Source: Neptunomonas sp. (GTDB taxonomy: Bacteria > Pseudomonadota > Gammaproteobacteria > Pseudomonadales > Balneatricaceae). From it: DNA of 64,000 nt. Shown in pieces: positions 37,171-44,966 of the stretch. The notes below the pieces were generated by a model. The model did no database searches. It saw only the letters and a program-made list of their open reading frames with translations, and was not told where the DNA came from. The stretch covers positions 25,932 through 89,931 of the forward strand of contig NZ_JADGEV010000008.1 in the NCBI RefSeq assembly GCF_016744175.1, written 5' to 3'. The first letter of the stretch is position 1. Every line of letters begins with the position of its first letter. Both the position numbers and the translations under genes were made by a program.

Positions 37171-38535
37171 CTAAGCACGCTCAAAACCACGTGCTATTTC
37201 CCAATCAGTGACTCGCTTGTCGTGCTCTTTTTGCTCCCAGCGGGCGGCATGGACATAATGATCGACCACATCATCACCAAAAGCTTCACGCAACATGCTT
37301 GAGTCGTTCATTTTTTCGGTGGCAGCTCTTAGCGTATTCGGTACTTGTCTGGCATTTTCACCCGCATAGGCATCACCTACAAATTCTGGTTCTAGCACAA
37401 GTTTTTGCTCAATACCGGCAATACCTGCTGCAAGCTGCCCTGCCAAGGCGAGGTACGGATTTAGATCAGCGCCACCTATTCGACACTCAATACGAATCGC
37501 TTTTGTGCCTTCGCCGCACAGCCTAAAACCAGCCGTACGGTTATCCAAACTCCACACGGCTTTTGTCGGTGCAAACGTTCCTTCTTGGAATCGTTTATAA
37601 GAATTGATATATGGCGCGAGCAAGCAAGTCACATCATCCGCATGCGCCAGTAAGCCCGCTAGATAGTGGCACATGAGTTCAGACATACCGTGCGGACGGC
37701 TTTCATCCAAAAACAACGGATGTCCATCTAAGCTCCACATAGACTGATGCACATGAGAAGAGCTACCTGCAGCATCATTGTCCCATTTGGCCATAAAGGT
37801 AATCGCTTTACCGTGTGCCCAGGCAATCTCTTTACACGCATTTTTAACAATAGAGTGCTGATCTGCAGTAGTAAGCGCTTTGTCGTACTTTATGTTGATT
37901 TCTTCCTGCCCTGCGGAGGCCTCACCTTTGGAGCACTCAACAGCTATACCTGCACCGTAAATACCGTTACGCATGGCGCGGATCACACCCTCTTCCTTGG
38001 TCGTTTGGAAGATGTGGTAATCCTCGTTATACGCACTTGCCAGTTTCAGACCACGATAGCCAGATTCACATGCCTGAGCGTAACTCTGATCAAACAAGAA
38101 GAACTCCAGTTCGGTCGCCATCATAGGCTGGATTCCTAATGCGCTTAAGCGCTCAATCTGCTTACGCAAAATTGCACGTGGCGAGTGAGGTATTGGGTTG
38201 TGATGATGGTCTAGCACATCGCATAATACTAATGCGGTTCCTTCTAACCATGGCACACGGCGAAGCGTACTCATATCTGGCTTCATTACATAATCACCGT
38301 AACCGGCTTCCCAACTTGTAGATTTGTAACCCTCTACTGTTTCCATCTCTAAGTCAGTTGCCAATAGATAATTACATGAATGTGTTTCTTCTACCGCATG
38401 ATTGATGAAGTAGTCAGCATGGAAACGCTTCCCCATCAGGCGCCCTTGCATATCAACCATGCAGGCCAATACTGTATCGATGCTTCCTGTCGCAAATTCT
38501 TGTTTTAATTCTTCCAGCGTCAGCATAGCGTTCAT
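37171..38535 (-). CDS. Glutamine-synthetase-like gamma-glutamyl ligase
   Basis: A 454-residue member of the glutamine synthetase superfamily. Visible are the metal-binding region MMATELEFFLFD, EINIKYDKALTTADQH and SSSHVHQSMWSLDG, plus NSYKRFQEGTFAPTKAVWSLDNR with the ATP-binding residues. It is not housekeeping GlnA: it lacks the adenylylation-loop context and sits in a catabolic operon. Relatives (PuuA, IpuC, GlnA4-type, GMAS) ligate glutamate to amines, so a gamma-glutamyl-amine synthetase is the best reading. ATG 38535 follows GAGGAAA. Confidence 0.92.
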   Translation of the reverse strand: MNAMLTLEELKQEFATGSIDTVLACMVDMQGRLMGKRFHADYFINHAVEETHSCNYLLATDLEMETVEGYKSTSWEAGYGDYVMKPDMSTLRRVPWLEGTALVLCDVLDHHHNPIPHSPRAILRKQIERLSALGIQPMMATELEFFLFDQSYAQACESGYRGLKLASAYNEDYHIFQTTKEEGVIRAMRNGIYGAGIAVECSKGEASAGQEEINIKYDKALTTADQHSIVKNACKEIAWAHGKAITFMAKWDNDAAGSSSHVHQSMWSLDGHPLFLDESRPHGMSELMCHYLAGLLAHADDVTCLLAPYINSYKRFQEGTFAPTKAVWSLDNRTAGFRLCGEGTKAIRIECRIGGADLNPYLALAGQLAAGIAGIEQKLVLEPEFVGDAYAGENARQVPNTLRAATEKMNDSSMLREAFGDDVVDHYVHAARWEQKEHDKRVTDWEIARGFERA

Positions 38536-38583
38536 CAGGTTTCCTCTTTAAATCGGCTAAATTTGGGTTATAGGCTATACAAG

Positions 38584-39339
38584 CTAAGCAAGGCTGTTTA
38601 ACGTATCGGCTACTAACTTTGCCCATTCTTGCTGCCCTGCTTCGTCAACAATTAAATCATTGCGCACTTCTAGCATGATGTTCCTTATGTGCTGCTCATC
38701 ACCGTGACGAGTCACCATATGCAATACTGGATCAGTTGGCCCATAAGGTTCATTCATACGAATATCGAAGCCGCTTCGTTTACTAGCACTTAGGTAAAAA
38801 TCTCTAGCGAACGTATTGCTTTCATGGCTAATGACGCCTAACTGCACTGCCCTGTTTTTCCCCATAAATACAGGTGTAAAACTATGAATAGTAACCAGTA
38901 TGGTTTCTCGGCCAGCCGCCTTACGTGTTGCTACCTGTGCTGCAATTTCTTGATGAAACGTCTCATAAATATGTTGTATTCGGTAATTACGCTGCTCTTT
39001 TGTCAGGTCTTTATTACCCGGGATTTCGATCACTTCGCTTAAGGGCGGTATAGCGCTCGCTTCACAAGGAGGACGGTTGCAGTCATACAACAAACGCGAA
39101 TAGCGCTGTAAAACCAAACTCGCATCCAATGTGTTGCTAAGCAACCTTGCCATGCCGGCAGCACCAATATCCCATCCTATATGACTGAGCCGTTCGGCTT
39201 CGCTTAATCCTAAATTGGCAAAGTTATCCGGGATGTAATGGCTGGCATGCTCACACACCAGCAATACATTGGATTTACCTTGAGGATTAACTAATTCTGC
39301 CGACGACTGTTCTAAGCCTTGCATCATCACAGTAGTCAT
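38584..39339 (-). CDS. N-formylglutamate amidohydrolase family enzyme
   Basis: A 251-residue FGase-family hydrolase. Signature elements: LLVCEHASHYIP, GWDIGAAGMARLLS, LLYDCNRPP and VTIHSFTPVF with the metal-binding and catalytic residues. The classic enzyme splits N-formylglutamate in histidine breakdown, but there are no hut genes here. Next to a glutamyl ligase, it may instead cleave the glutamyl amide (or an N-acyl amino acid) at the end of the pathway; inference. Confidence 0.92.
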   Translation of the reverse strand: MTTVMMQGLEQSSAELVNPQGKSNVLLVCEHASHYIPDNFANLGLSEAERLSHIGWDIGAAGMARLLSNTLDASLVLQRYSRLLYDCNRPPCEASAIPPLSEVIEIPGNKDLTKEQRNYRIQHIYETFHQEIAAQVATRKAAGRETILVTIHSFTPVFMGKNRAVQLGVISHESNTFARDFYLSASKRSGFDIRMNEPYGPTDPVLHMVTRHGDEQHIRNIMLEVRNDLIVDEAGQQEWAKLVADTLNSLA

Positions 39340-39364
39340 ACTCCTACTATTATTCTGAACATCC

Positions 39365-40693
39365 TTATTTCGTACCGAACACTAACTCGGGCAACCACAA
39401 TGTTATTTGTGGGAAAGCCATAAATAGAATCAGTGCAAACACCATGATGGCAACAAACGGCGTGATGGACTTATAAATATCCACCAACCCTACCTCCTTG
39501 GGGGCCATCGCTCGCATGAGGAATAAATTGTATCCAAAGGGTGGTGTCATATAGGCAATCTGACATGTCACTGTATAGAGTACGCCGTACCAGATAGGAT
39601 TGAATTCAAGAGCAATGATAAGCGGGATATACAGAGGCGCTACAATAACGAGCATTGCTGTATCATCCAGAAACATACCCATGATGATGTACGATAACTG
39701 CATCATCACTAGCACCTGCCAAGGGCTCAAACCCCATTCTTCAAGGAACAAAGCTTCAATTGCTTTTACTGCACCCAAACCATCAAACACCGCACCAAAA
39801 CACAATGCCGCCATAATGATCCACATAAACATACAGCTAACCCCTAAGGTTTTTCGCAGCGTTACGTGAATCAAAAGAAAGTTAAGACGCCCTTTTACCA
39901 GTGCAGCCAACATAGCGACTGATGCCCCAACAGCAGAACACTCAACTAAGCTGGTATAGCCCATCAAGAACAAACCAATGACCGAGAAGATAACAAACAG
40001 AGGCAATACACCCGCGCCCAATAACATGTACTTTTCTTTACGGGTTATTTGGTCACGCTCCTCCTGTGGAAGTGGAGGGCCAAGCTCTGGCTGAAGGTGA
40101 CAGCGAATGACAATATAACCAATAAACATCACCGCAAGAATCAAGCCTGGCACTGCACCGGCTAACCACAGCTGGCTAACAGGCTGTCGTGCAATCATGC
40201 CATATAACACGAGTACGATACTTGGTGGCACCAAGATACCCAGAGAGCTACCCGCCTGAATGACACCTGTGACCATACGTTTGTCATAACCACGTTTGAG
40301 CATTTCGGGTAGTGCTATGCTGGTCCCTATTGCCATACCGGCAACACTCAAACCATTCATTGCAGAAATAGCAACCATTAACACGATCGTACCTATGCCT
40401 AAGCCTCCTTTCAGAGAACCCATCCAGACATGCAGCATCCGATAAAGATCTCCGGCAACTCCTGATTCAGAAAGCATATAACCCATAAAAACAAACAGTG
40501 GCAACGTTAACAACGGATACCAGTTCATCAGTTTCATGGTAGCGTTAAACGCCATTTCTGAACCACCATCTCCCCACAGCGCCAGTGAAGCAACCACTGC
40601 AACAAAACCAACAGCACCAAAAACCCGCTGACCAGTTAATAGCATTAACATCAATGATGAGAACATCAGTAAAGCAATCATTTCATAACTCAT
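39365..40693 (-). CDS. dctM: TRAP transporter large permease (DctM)
   Basis: Inner-membrane large subunit of a tripartite ATP-independent periplasmic transporter, 442 residues with about 12 hydrophobic segments. Typical sequence: TGQRVFGAVGFVA, FVFMGYMLSESGVAGDLYR, SGLVPPSIVLV-like GSSLGILVPPSIVLVLYGM and MTPPFGYNLFLMR. Driven by a sodium gradient in known members. ATGA overlap with the small permease gene. Confidence 0.95.
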   Translation of the reverse strand: MSYEMIALLMFSSLMLMLLTGQRVFGAVGFVAVVASLALWGDGGSEMAFNATMKLMNWYPLLTLPLFVFMGYMLSESGVAGDLYRMLHVWMGSLKGGLGIGTIVLMVAISAMNGLSVAGMAIGTSIALPEMLKRGYDKRMVTGVIQAGSSLGILVPPSIVLVLYGMIARQPVSQLWLAGAVPGLILAVMFIGYIVIRCHLQPELGPPLPQEERDQITRKEKYMLLGAGVLPLFVIFSVIGLFLMGYTSLVECSAVGASVAMLAALVKGRLNFLLIHVTLRKTLGVSCMFMWIIMAALCFGAVFDGLGAVKAIEALFLEEWGLSPWQVLVMMQLSYIIMGMFLDDTAMLVIVAPLYIPLIIALEFNPIWYGVLYTVTCQIAYMTPPFGYNLFLMRAMAPKEVGLVDIYKSITPFVAIMVFALILFMAFPQITLWLPELVFGTK

Positions 40694-41229
40694 ACGGATG
40701 TTTCCTCTGGATGCTGCTCAACATCAAAAGGCTTACCTATGGCGTCAGCTACATTCTGAGCGAAAGTTGCCAGCACCTGCAGTAACATCAAGGAAATACC
40801 TGTCGTCATGATGATTTTTATAGGCGCCAACGGTGGAGCCCAGGAAGAATAGTTTTTTTGCCCATACTCAACGGCGTAGATCGTGCTAGATAATGCACCA
40901 AACAACAGCATACCTAAGTAAGTCAGCAAGCACAGAACGGTGAAAGCATCCGTAATCGCTTGTCTTTTAGTAGACCAGCTACCATAAAAAACATCCATGC
41001 GAACGTGAGCATCCATCTGCATGGAGTAGCCGCCGCCTAAAAGGTAGTAAGCAGCCATAGTAAACTGCGCCATTTCGATCACCCATATTTGCGGTGACCC
41101 CACGCCTTTGGAGATAGATGAGAACAATAAAATGCCCATCAAAAGTAGCACCAAGTACATGGCAAATATGCCCACTGTACGATTAAACTTATAGATAAAC
41201 CGTACATAGGCTTGAATCGCGTTATACAC
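40690..41229 (-). CDS. dctQ: TRAP transporter small permease (DctQ)
   Basis: Four-helix small membrane subunit, 179 residues. Hydrophobic segments near 18-40, 50-70, 92-112 and 130-155; the VIEMAQFTMAAYYLLGGGYSMQMDAHVRMD region is typical of the family. It follows dctP after an 80-bp gap containing a stable hairpin and overlaps dctM by 4 bp. Confidence 0.93.
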   Translation of the reverse strand: MYNAIQAYVRFIYKFNRTVGIFAMYLVLLLMGILLFSSISKGVGSPQIWVIEMAQFTMAAYYLLGGGYSMQMDAHVRMDVFYGSWSTKRQAITDAFTVLCLLTYLGMLLFGALSSTIYAVEYGQKNYSSWAPPLAPIKIIMTTGISLMLLQVLATFAQNVADAIGKPFDVEQHPEETSV

Positions 41230-41259
41230 AATTACGTACCTAGAATAGAACTGGGAAGC

Positions 41260-41285
41260 CCTCTTTTACCGGACGGTAAAAGAGG
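41260..41285. other. Intercistronic hairpin between dctP and dctQ
   Basis: A perfect 11-bp inverted repeat, CCTCTTTTACC and GGTAAAAGAGG, around GGAC. Located just 3' of the binding-protein gene in an otherwise close-packed operon. There is no long T run on the minus strand. Such hairpins often protect the upstream mRNA so that binding protein is made in excess of permease (known for other transport operons; inference here). Confidence 0.75.
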
Positions 41286-41309
41286 ATCTGAAACGAACAA
41301 CAAAGAAAG

Positions 41310-42362
41310 CTAGCTATAACGGTACGGACGGCCCGCCTTATTCATTACGTCGTTATATTTCTTGAAGATTTCGACAACCTTTTTAGTTCGTGGACTTGTC
41401 TCAGCAATTTCATCCCAGAATTTATGGGCTTCAGCCTCTACCGTGCTCCACTCTTCATCAGGAATTGTTGTGAGCTTCATCTTAGTACCTTCGGTACGCA
41501 ATTTAGCTTCACCACCCCAGTACCAGTGTTGGCGGTAGTAATGAGAGCTGTCCATGCATAGCTTCCATAGCTCTTTTAAGTGCTCAGGTAATTCATTCCA
41601 AGAGTCATTATTAGCGAAGAAAGAACCGCTCCATGCGCCTGAAATATTATTCGTTAGGAAGTAGTTAGTAGCATCAGCCCAACCTACGGTGTAATCCTCT
41701 GTAATACCCGACCAAGCGATACCGTCTAGTTCACCTGTTTGCAAAGCAACTTCGATATCTTCCCACGGTAGCGTTACTGGAATCACACCAAAGCGGTTAA
41801 GAAAACGACCCGCTGTAGGGAAAGTAAAGACGCGCTTACCTTTAAGGTCAGCAAGACTATTAATTGGCTCTTTTGTTGCAAAATGGCATGGATCCCATGC
41901 CCCTGCACTCAGCCATTTAACACCAACTTCGTCGTATGCTTCTTCCCAAATTTCTTTTAAGCCGTATTGCTCAAACAGAACAGGTACATCTAGGCTGTAA
42001 CGGGTAGCAAACGGAAAGTAGCCACCGAACACAGAAATATCTACTGGCGCACCCATCGAGTCATCATCACTTTGAACGGCGTCAATTGTTCCTTTTTGTA
42101 GCGCACGAAATAGCTCAGGAGTAGGTACTAACTGGTCAGCGTAATAGAGTTCAATTTCCATCTCACCATTAGCAGCAAGGTTAAACGCATCGACTGCAGG
42201 TTTAATAACGTGAGCACCTAATGCCGCGCCTGCATACGTCTGTAAACGCCATTTAATCGGAGCTTTTTTGGCATGAACATAAGGTGCTGTTGCACCCAGT
42301 GTCGCAGCTGCTGCCCCACCGACAACAGCTTTCTTCATAAAATCGCGTTTATTCTTATTCAT
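41310..42362 (-). CDS. dctP: TRAP transporter substrate-binding protein (DctP)
   Basis: Periplasmic solute receptor of 350 residues. The N-terminus NKRDFMKKAVVGGAAAATL looks like a Tat-type signal with Lys-Arg in place of Arg-Arg, cleavage near AHA/K32. The body shows TRAP-SBP features: KWRLQTYAG, ELFRALQKGTIDAVQ, GKRVFTFPTAGRFLNRFG and ALQTGELDGIAWSG. The conserved Arg near residue 180 usually binds a carboxylate, so the ligand may carry one. First gene of the operon; AGAGGA Shine-Dalgarno. Confidence 0.95.
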   Translation of the reverse strand: MNKNKRDFMKKAVVGGAAAATLGATAPYVHAKKAPIKWRLQTYAGAALGAHVIKPAVDAFNLAANGEMEIELYYADQLVPTPELFRALQKGTIDAVQSDDDSMGAPVDISVFGGYFPFATRYSLDVPVLFEQYGLKEIWEEAYDEVGVKWLSAGAWDPCHFATKEPINSLADLKGKRVFTFPTAGRFLNRFGVIPVTLPWEDIEVALQTGELDGIAWSGITEDYTVGWADATNYFLTNNISGAWSGSFFANNDSWNELPEHLKELWKLCMDSSHYYRQHWYWGGEAKLRTEGTKMKLTTIPDEEWSTVEAEAHKFWDEIAETSPRTKKVVEIFKKYNDVMNKAGRPYRYS

Positions 42363-42488
42363 TTTCAGTCCTCTGCAACATGAGATTATTTTTTTTGTAT
42401 TGCGAACTTAACGATGTTTTCAAATCTTTCGTTTCGAAGGCTTGCTGGATTACAACTCAAACATTGAGCTCAACACTGAAACAACCGA

Positions 42489-42548
42489 TGTAAACATTTA
42501 TACATTACATTTTTTACTTGTCAATTTTTTTATGTAATGTACATTACA
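42489..42548. promoter_or_regulatory. Divergent control region: TRAP operon promoter and RpiR-type operators
   Basis: On the minus strand TTGACA (42519-42524) and TATAAA (42497-42502) with a 16-bp spacer form a near-ideal promoter for the operon. An inverted repeat TGTAA-N11-TTACA (42489-42509) overlaps its -10. A perfect 16-bp palindrome TGTAATGTACATTACA (42533-42548) lies upstream of it and just before the regulator gene. The shared half-site TGTAA/TTACA suggests a single regulator, most simply the adjacent RpiR protein. Confidence 0.7.
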
Positions 42549-42587
42549 AACTTATTAAAGGGTTATTGATTACTGGGCATATTACTT

Positions 42588-43481
42588 ATGAGCGACATTC
42601 TAACCAAGCAAGACAACAGCCATACCATTGCTGAACTTATCCGTTCCCAGTTAAATAAATTCAGCCCAGCAGAAATTAAAATTGTTAACCACCTGCTGGC
42701 CAACTACCCAATGTCTGGCATGGTTTCTATCACTGAACTCTCGGAAAACTGCGGCGTATCAACACCCACCGTGATGCGCACACTTAAAAAAATTGGCTAT
42801 TCGAGCTTCACTACATTTCAAAAAGAATTAAAAGAAGAGCTGCAACAAACGCTGTCTGACCCTATTACCAAGCATGATAAATGGGCAGCAGATGCACCAG
42901 AAAGTCATGTACTTAACCGAGTTGCAGACACCGTCACGACTAATTTGCGACACAGCCTAAATCAAGTGAGCTATGAGCAGTTTGATGCAATTATTGATTT
43001 ACTAGCAGAACAAGATAAAGCATTACATATTGTAGGAGGCCGAATCACTAGCGCCTTTGCCCGCTATATGAATACGCATTTAGAAGTCATACGTGAAAAT
43101 GTTTACATCTTCCCAGAAGCGGTTGCTCTGTGGCCTCACCATCTACTAAAAATCAAACCAAACGACGTTCTTATCGTCTTTGATGTGCGCCGCTATGAAC
43201 AAGACTTGATTACCATTAGCCGACTAGCTAATGCGCGGGGCGCCAAGATCATTCTCTTTACTGATCAATGGCTATCCCCTATTGCTAGCGAAGCAATCCA
43301 CACACTACCCATCCGTATTGAGGGTAAATCTGGTTGGGATTCAGGTGTCGTTACTTTGTTTTTTGCTGAAGCTATTGTGGTTGCACTTGAAGAAAAACTC
43401 TGGACACAAACATCCGAACGCATGCGAGAGCTAGAAGATATGTTCGACTTAACAGAACGCTTTAAAAAACGCATAGAGTAA
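42588..43481 (+). CDS. MurR/RpiR family transcriptional regulator
   Basis: A 297-residue regulator with an N-terminal RpiR helix-turn-helix (about 15-90, SITELSENCGVSTPTVMRTLKKIGY) and a C-terminal SIS domain (about 130-265, ALHIVGGRITSAFARYM, KPNDVLIVFDVRRYE), which normally binds a phosphosugar; here the ligand may be a pathway intermediate. Divergent from the TRAP operon and sharing its palindromic control region, so it very likely regulates the operon. Confidence 0.93.
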   Translation: MSDILTKQDNSHTIAELIRSQLNKFSPAEIKIVNHLLANYPMSGMVSITELSENCGVSTPTVMRTLKKIGYSSFTTFQKELKEELQQTLSDPITKHDKWAADAPESHVLNRVADTVTTNLRHSLNQVSYEQFDAIIDLLAEQDKALHIVGGRITSAFARYMNTHLEVIRENVYIFPEAVALWPHHLLKIKPNDVLIVFDVRRYEQDLITISRLANARGAKIILFTDQWLSPIASEAIHTLPIRIEGKSGWDSGVVTLFFAEAIVVALEEKLWTQTSERMRELEDMFDLTERFKKRIE

Positions 43482-43499
43482 TGAGAAAAACGGGATTAA

Positions 43500-43973
43500 C
43501 TACCACTCAATACGAATTGGAGTACCTACGCTGACTAGTTCCATAAACTCATCAATTTCAGAATTAGTTAGCGCTATACACCCATTCGTCCAATTAAATT
43601 GCTGAGTTATAGAGGAAAACCAGCCAAGCCAATTCCGCTGTCCATGCACCATGATAAAGCCTCCCGCTGAAAACCCTTTTTCTGTCGCTCTATTTTTATC
43701 CGCTTGGTTCGGGTAGCTAATATGCATAGCACGATAGAACGATGAGTCTTCTTTTTTATAATCTAATGTATAAACACCTTTCGGTGTTTTCTGGTCGCCT
43801 TCCTGTTGTTTATGACCTTCAGGATTTGCACCAAAAGCTACTGGGTACTCCCTAATAACTTTACCATTTGATATCAGGAACATCTTTTGTGAAGATTTAT
43901 TGACCTTGACTAAATCGACTTCTGCCATTGCACAAGTGGTCATAAACAACGCTAGTAAGATTAGGTATTTCAA
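43500..43973 (-). CDS. L,D-transpeptidase family protein (YkuD domain)
   Basis: Exported 157-residue protein: signal peptide MKYLILLALFMTTCAMA, then an ErfK/YbiS/YkuD catalytic domain with VHG (His110) and TNGCIAL (nucleophile Cys132), separated by the usual spacing. It likely acts on peptidoglycan cross-links or lipoprotein attachment in the periplasm. No LysM or other binding domain. Converges with the regulator gene with an 18-bp gap. Confidence 0.93.
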   Translation of the reverse strand: MKYLILLALFMTTCAMAEVDLVKVNKSSQKMFLISNGKVIREYPVAFGANPEGHKQQEGDQKTPKGVYTLDYKKEDSSFYRAMHISYPNQADKNRATEKGFSAGGFIMVHGQRNWLGWFSSITQQFNWTNGCIALTNSEIDEFMELVSVGTPIRIEW

Positions 43974-44027
43974 GGCATATATCCTTACAGCGATTCTGTG
44001 ATTATTGTTCGTGTTCAGTTAACCGGG

Positions 44028-44912
44028 CTAATTCTTAACCGTCCCAACAGACTCTCTTTTCTTCAGCATGGCCATCAAACCCGCCAGAGTAATAAGCACG
44101 ATACCAACCCACGTATTCCAGCCAAGGCTCTCTTGCCAAATCCACCAGCCGAAGAGTGCGGCAAAAGCGACAGAGCCATAGGTGAACGGCCCTAACTGCC
44201 CAGCAGGTGCGTAACTGTACCCTTTACTTAATAATAGTTGTGCGACAGTCGATGTAGAAGCGAGAAGCATTAACCAACTAAGTTGTATGACTGTTGGCAT
44301 TTGCCATACAAGTAATGCCGGCAGTGCAGATAAAGTTGCACTGAAAAAAGCAAAATAGAAAACAATACGCTGCGGGCTTTCGGTGCCAACCATCCGGCGA
44401 ATCGTCACTTTAGCTAACGCGCCAAGCATAGCCCCGATAACCGCTATGATAACCGCAAAATTCAAGCTTCCTTCATGTGGATTAAGAACGACATAGACCC
44501 CAACAAAGCCAACCAGAATCGCAAGCTTTGCACGCCCACTGATATTTTCGCCTAACCAGTAAAGTGCTATCAATGGCATAAAAAACGGAGCTGTCTGTTT
44601 AAGTAACGCCGCTTGCGCTAAGGGCAAATGTCCCCATGAATAATACAAACAGCTCATCGCGGTTACACCAACAGCTGCTCGCATAAAATGAAAGCGTAGC
44701 AAGTTTGTGCGAATCGCTTTTCTACCGTTTTTAAGTAACCAAGGCATCAATAACAATAAGCCAAAAAGATTACGTATGAATACGATTATTTCGGTTGGTA
44801 GTTCGTCACTAATTTGCTTTATAACCATTCCTGAAGAAACCAAAAAAAGTTCAGACAGTAGAATCAGTAAAGCACCTTTATAGATGGCATTATCAGTAAA
44901 ATTGTTAGTCAT
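44028..44912 (-). CDS. DMT family transporter (EamA domains)
   Basis: Drug/metabolite transporter with ten membrane segments in two EamA repeats, 294 residues. Ends in a basic tail (LKKRESVGTVKN). The start is set at ATG 44912 because the in-frame ATG at 44930 lies inside the upstream gene's terminator stem; Shine-Dalgarno is weak at both. Substrate unknown. Confidence 0.88.
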   Translation of the reverse strand: MTNNFTDNAIYKGALLILLSELFLVSSGMVIKQISDELPTEIIVFIRNLFGLLLLMPWLLKNGRKAIRTNLLRFHFMRAAVGVTAMSCLYYSWGHLPLAQAALLKQTAPFFMPLIALYWLGENISGRAKLAILVGFVGVYVVLNPHEGSLNFAVIIAVIGAMLGALAKVTIRRMVGTESPQRIVFYFAFFSATLSALPALLVWQMPTVIQLSWLMLLASTSTVAQLLLSKGYSYAPAGQLGPFTYGSVAFAALFGWWIWQESLGWNTWVGIVLITLAGLMAMLKKRESVGTVKN

Positions 44913-44919
44913 AACGAGA

Positions 44920-44943
44920 AGAGCACCCATGCGGGTGCTCTAT
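44920..44943 (-). terminator. Hairpin after the M16 peptidase gene
   Basis: AGAGCACCC and GGGTGCTCT arms around a short loop, between the peptidase stop and the EamA start. The run after the stem on the minus strand (TTCTCGTT) is only partly T, so termination is probably incomplete. Confidence 0.6.
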
Positions 44944-44966
44944 TGGCCTTTCCTTAAGTCATTTGA

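Noticed and set aside
37171..38535. Housekeeping glutamine synthetase glnA
   Set aside because: Sequence is of the glutamyl-amine ligase type and lies inside a catabolic TRAP operon with no ntrBC genes.
44912..44930. Upstream ATG of the EamA transporter
   Set aside because: It lies within the terminator stem of the peptidase gene, so ATG 44912 is preferred.
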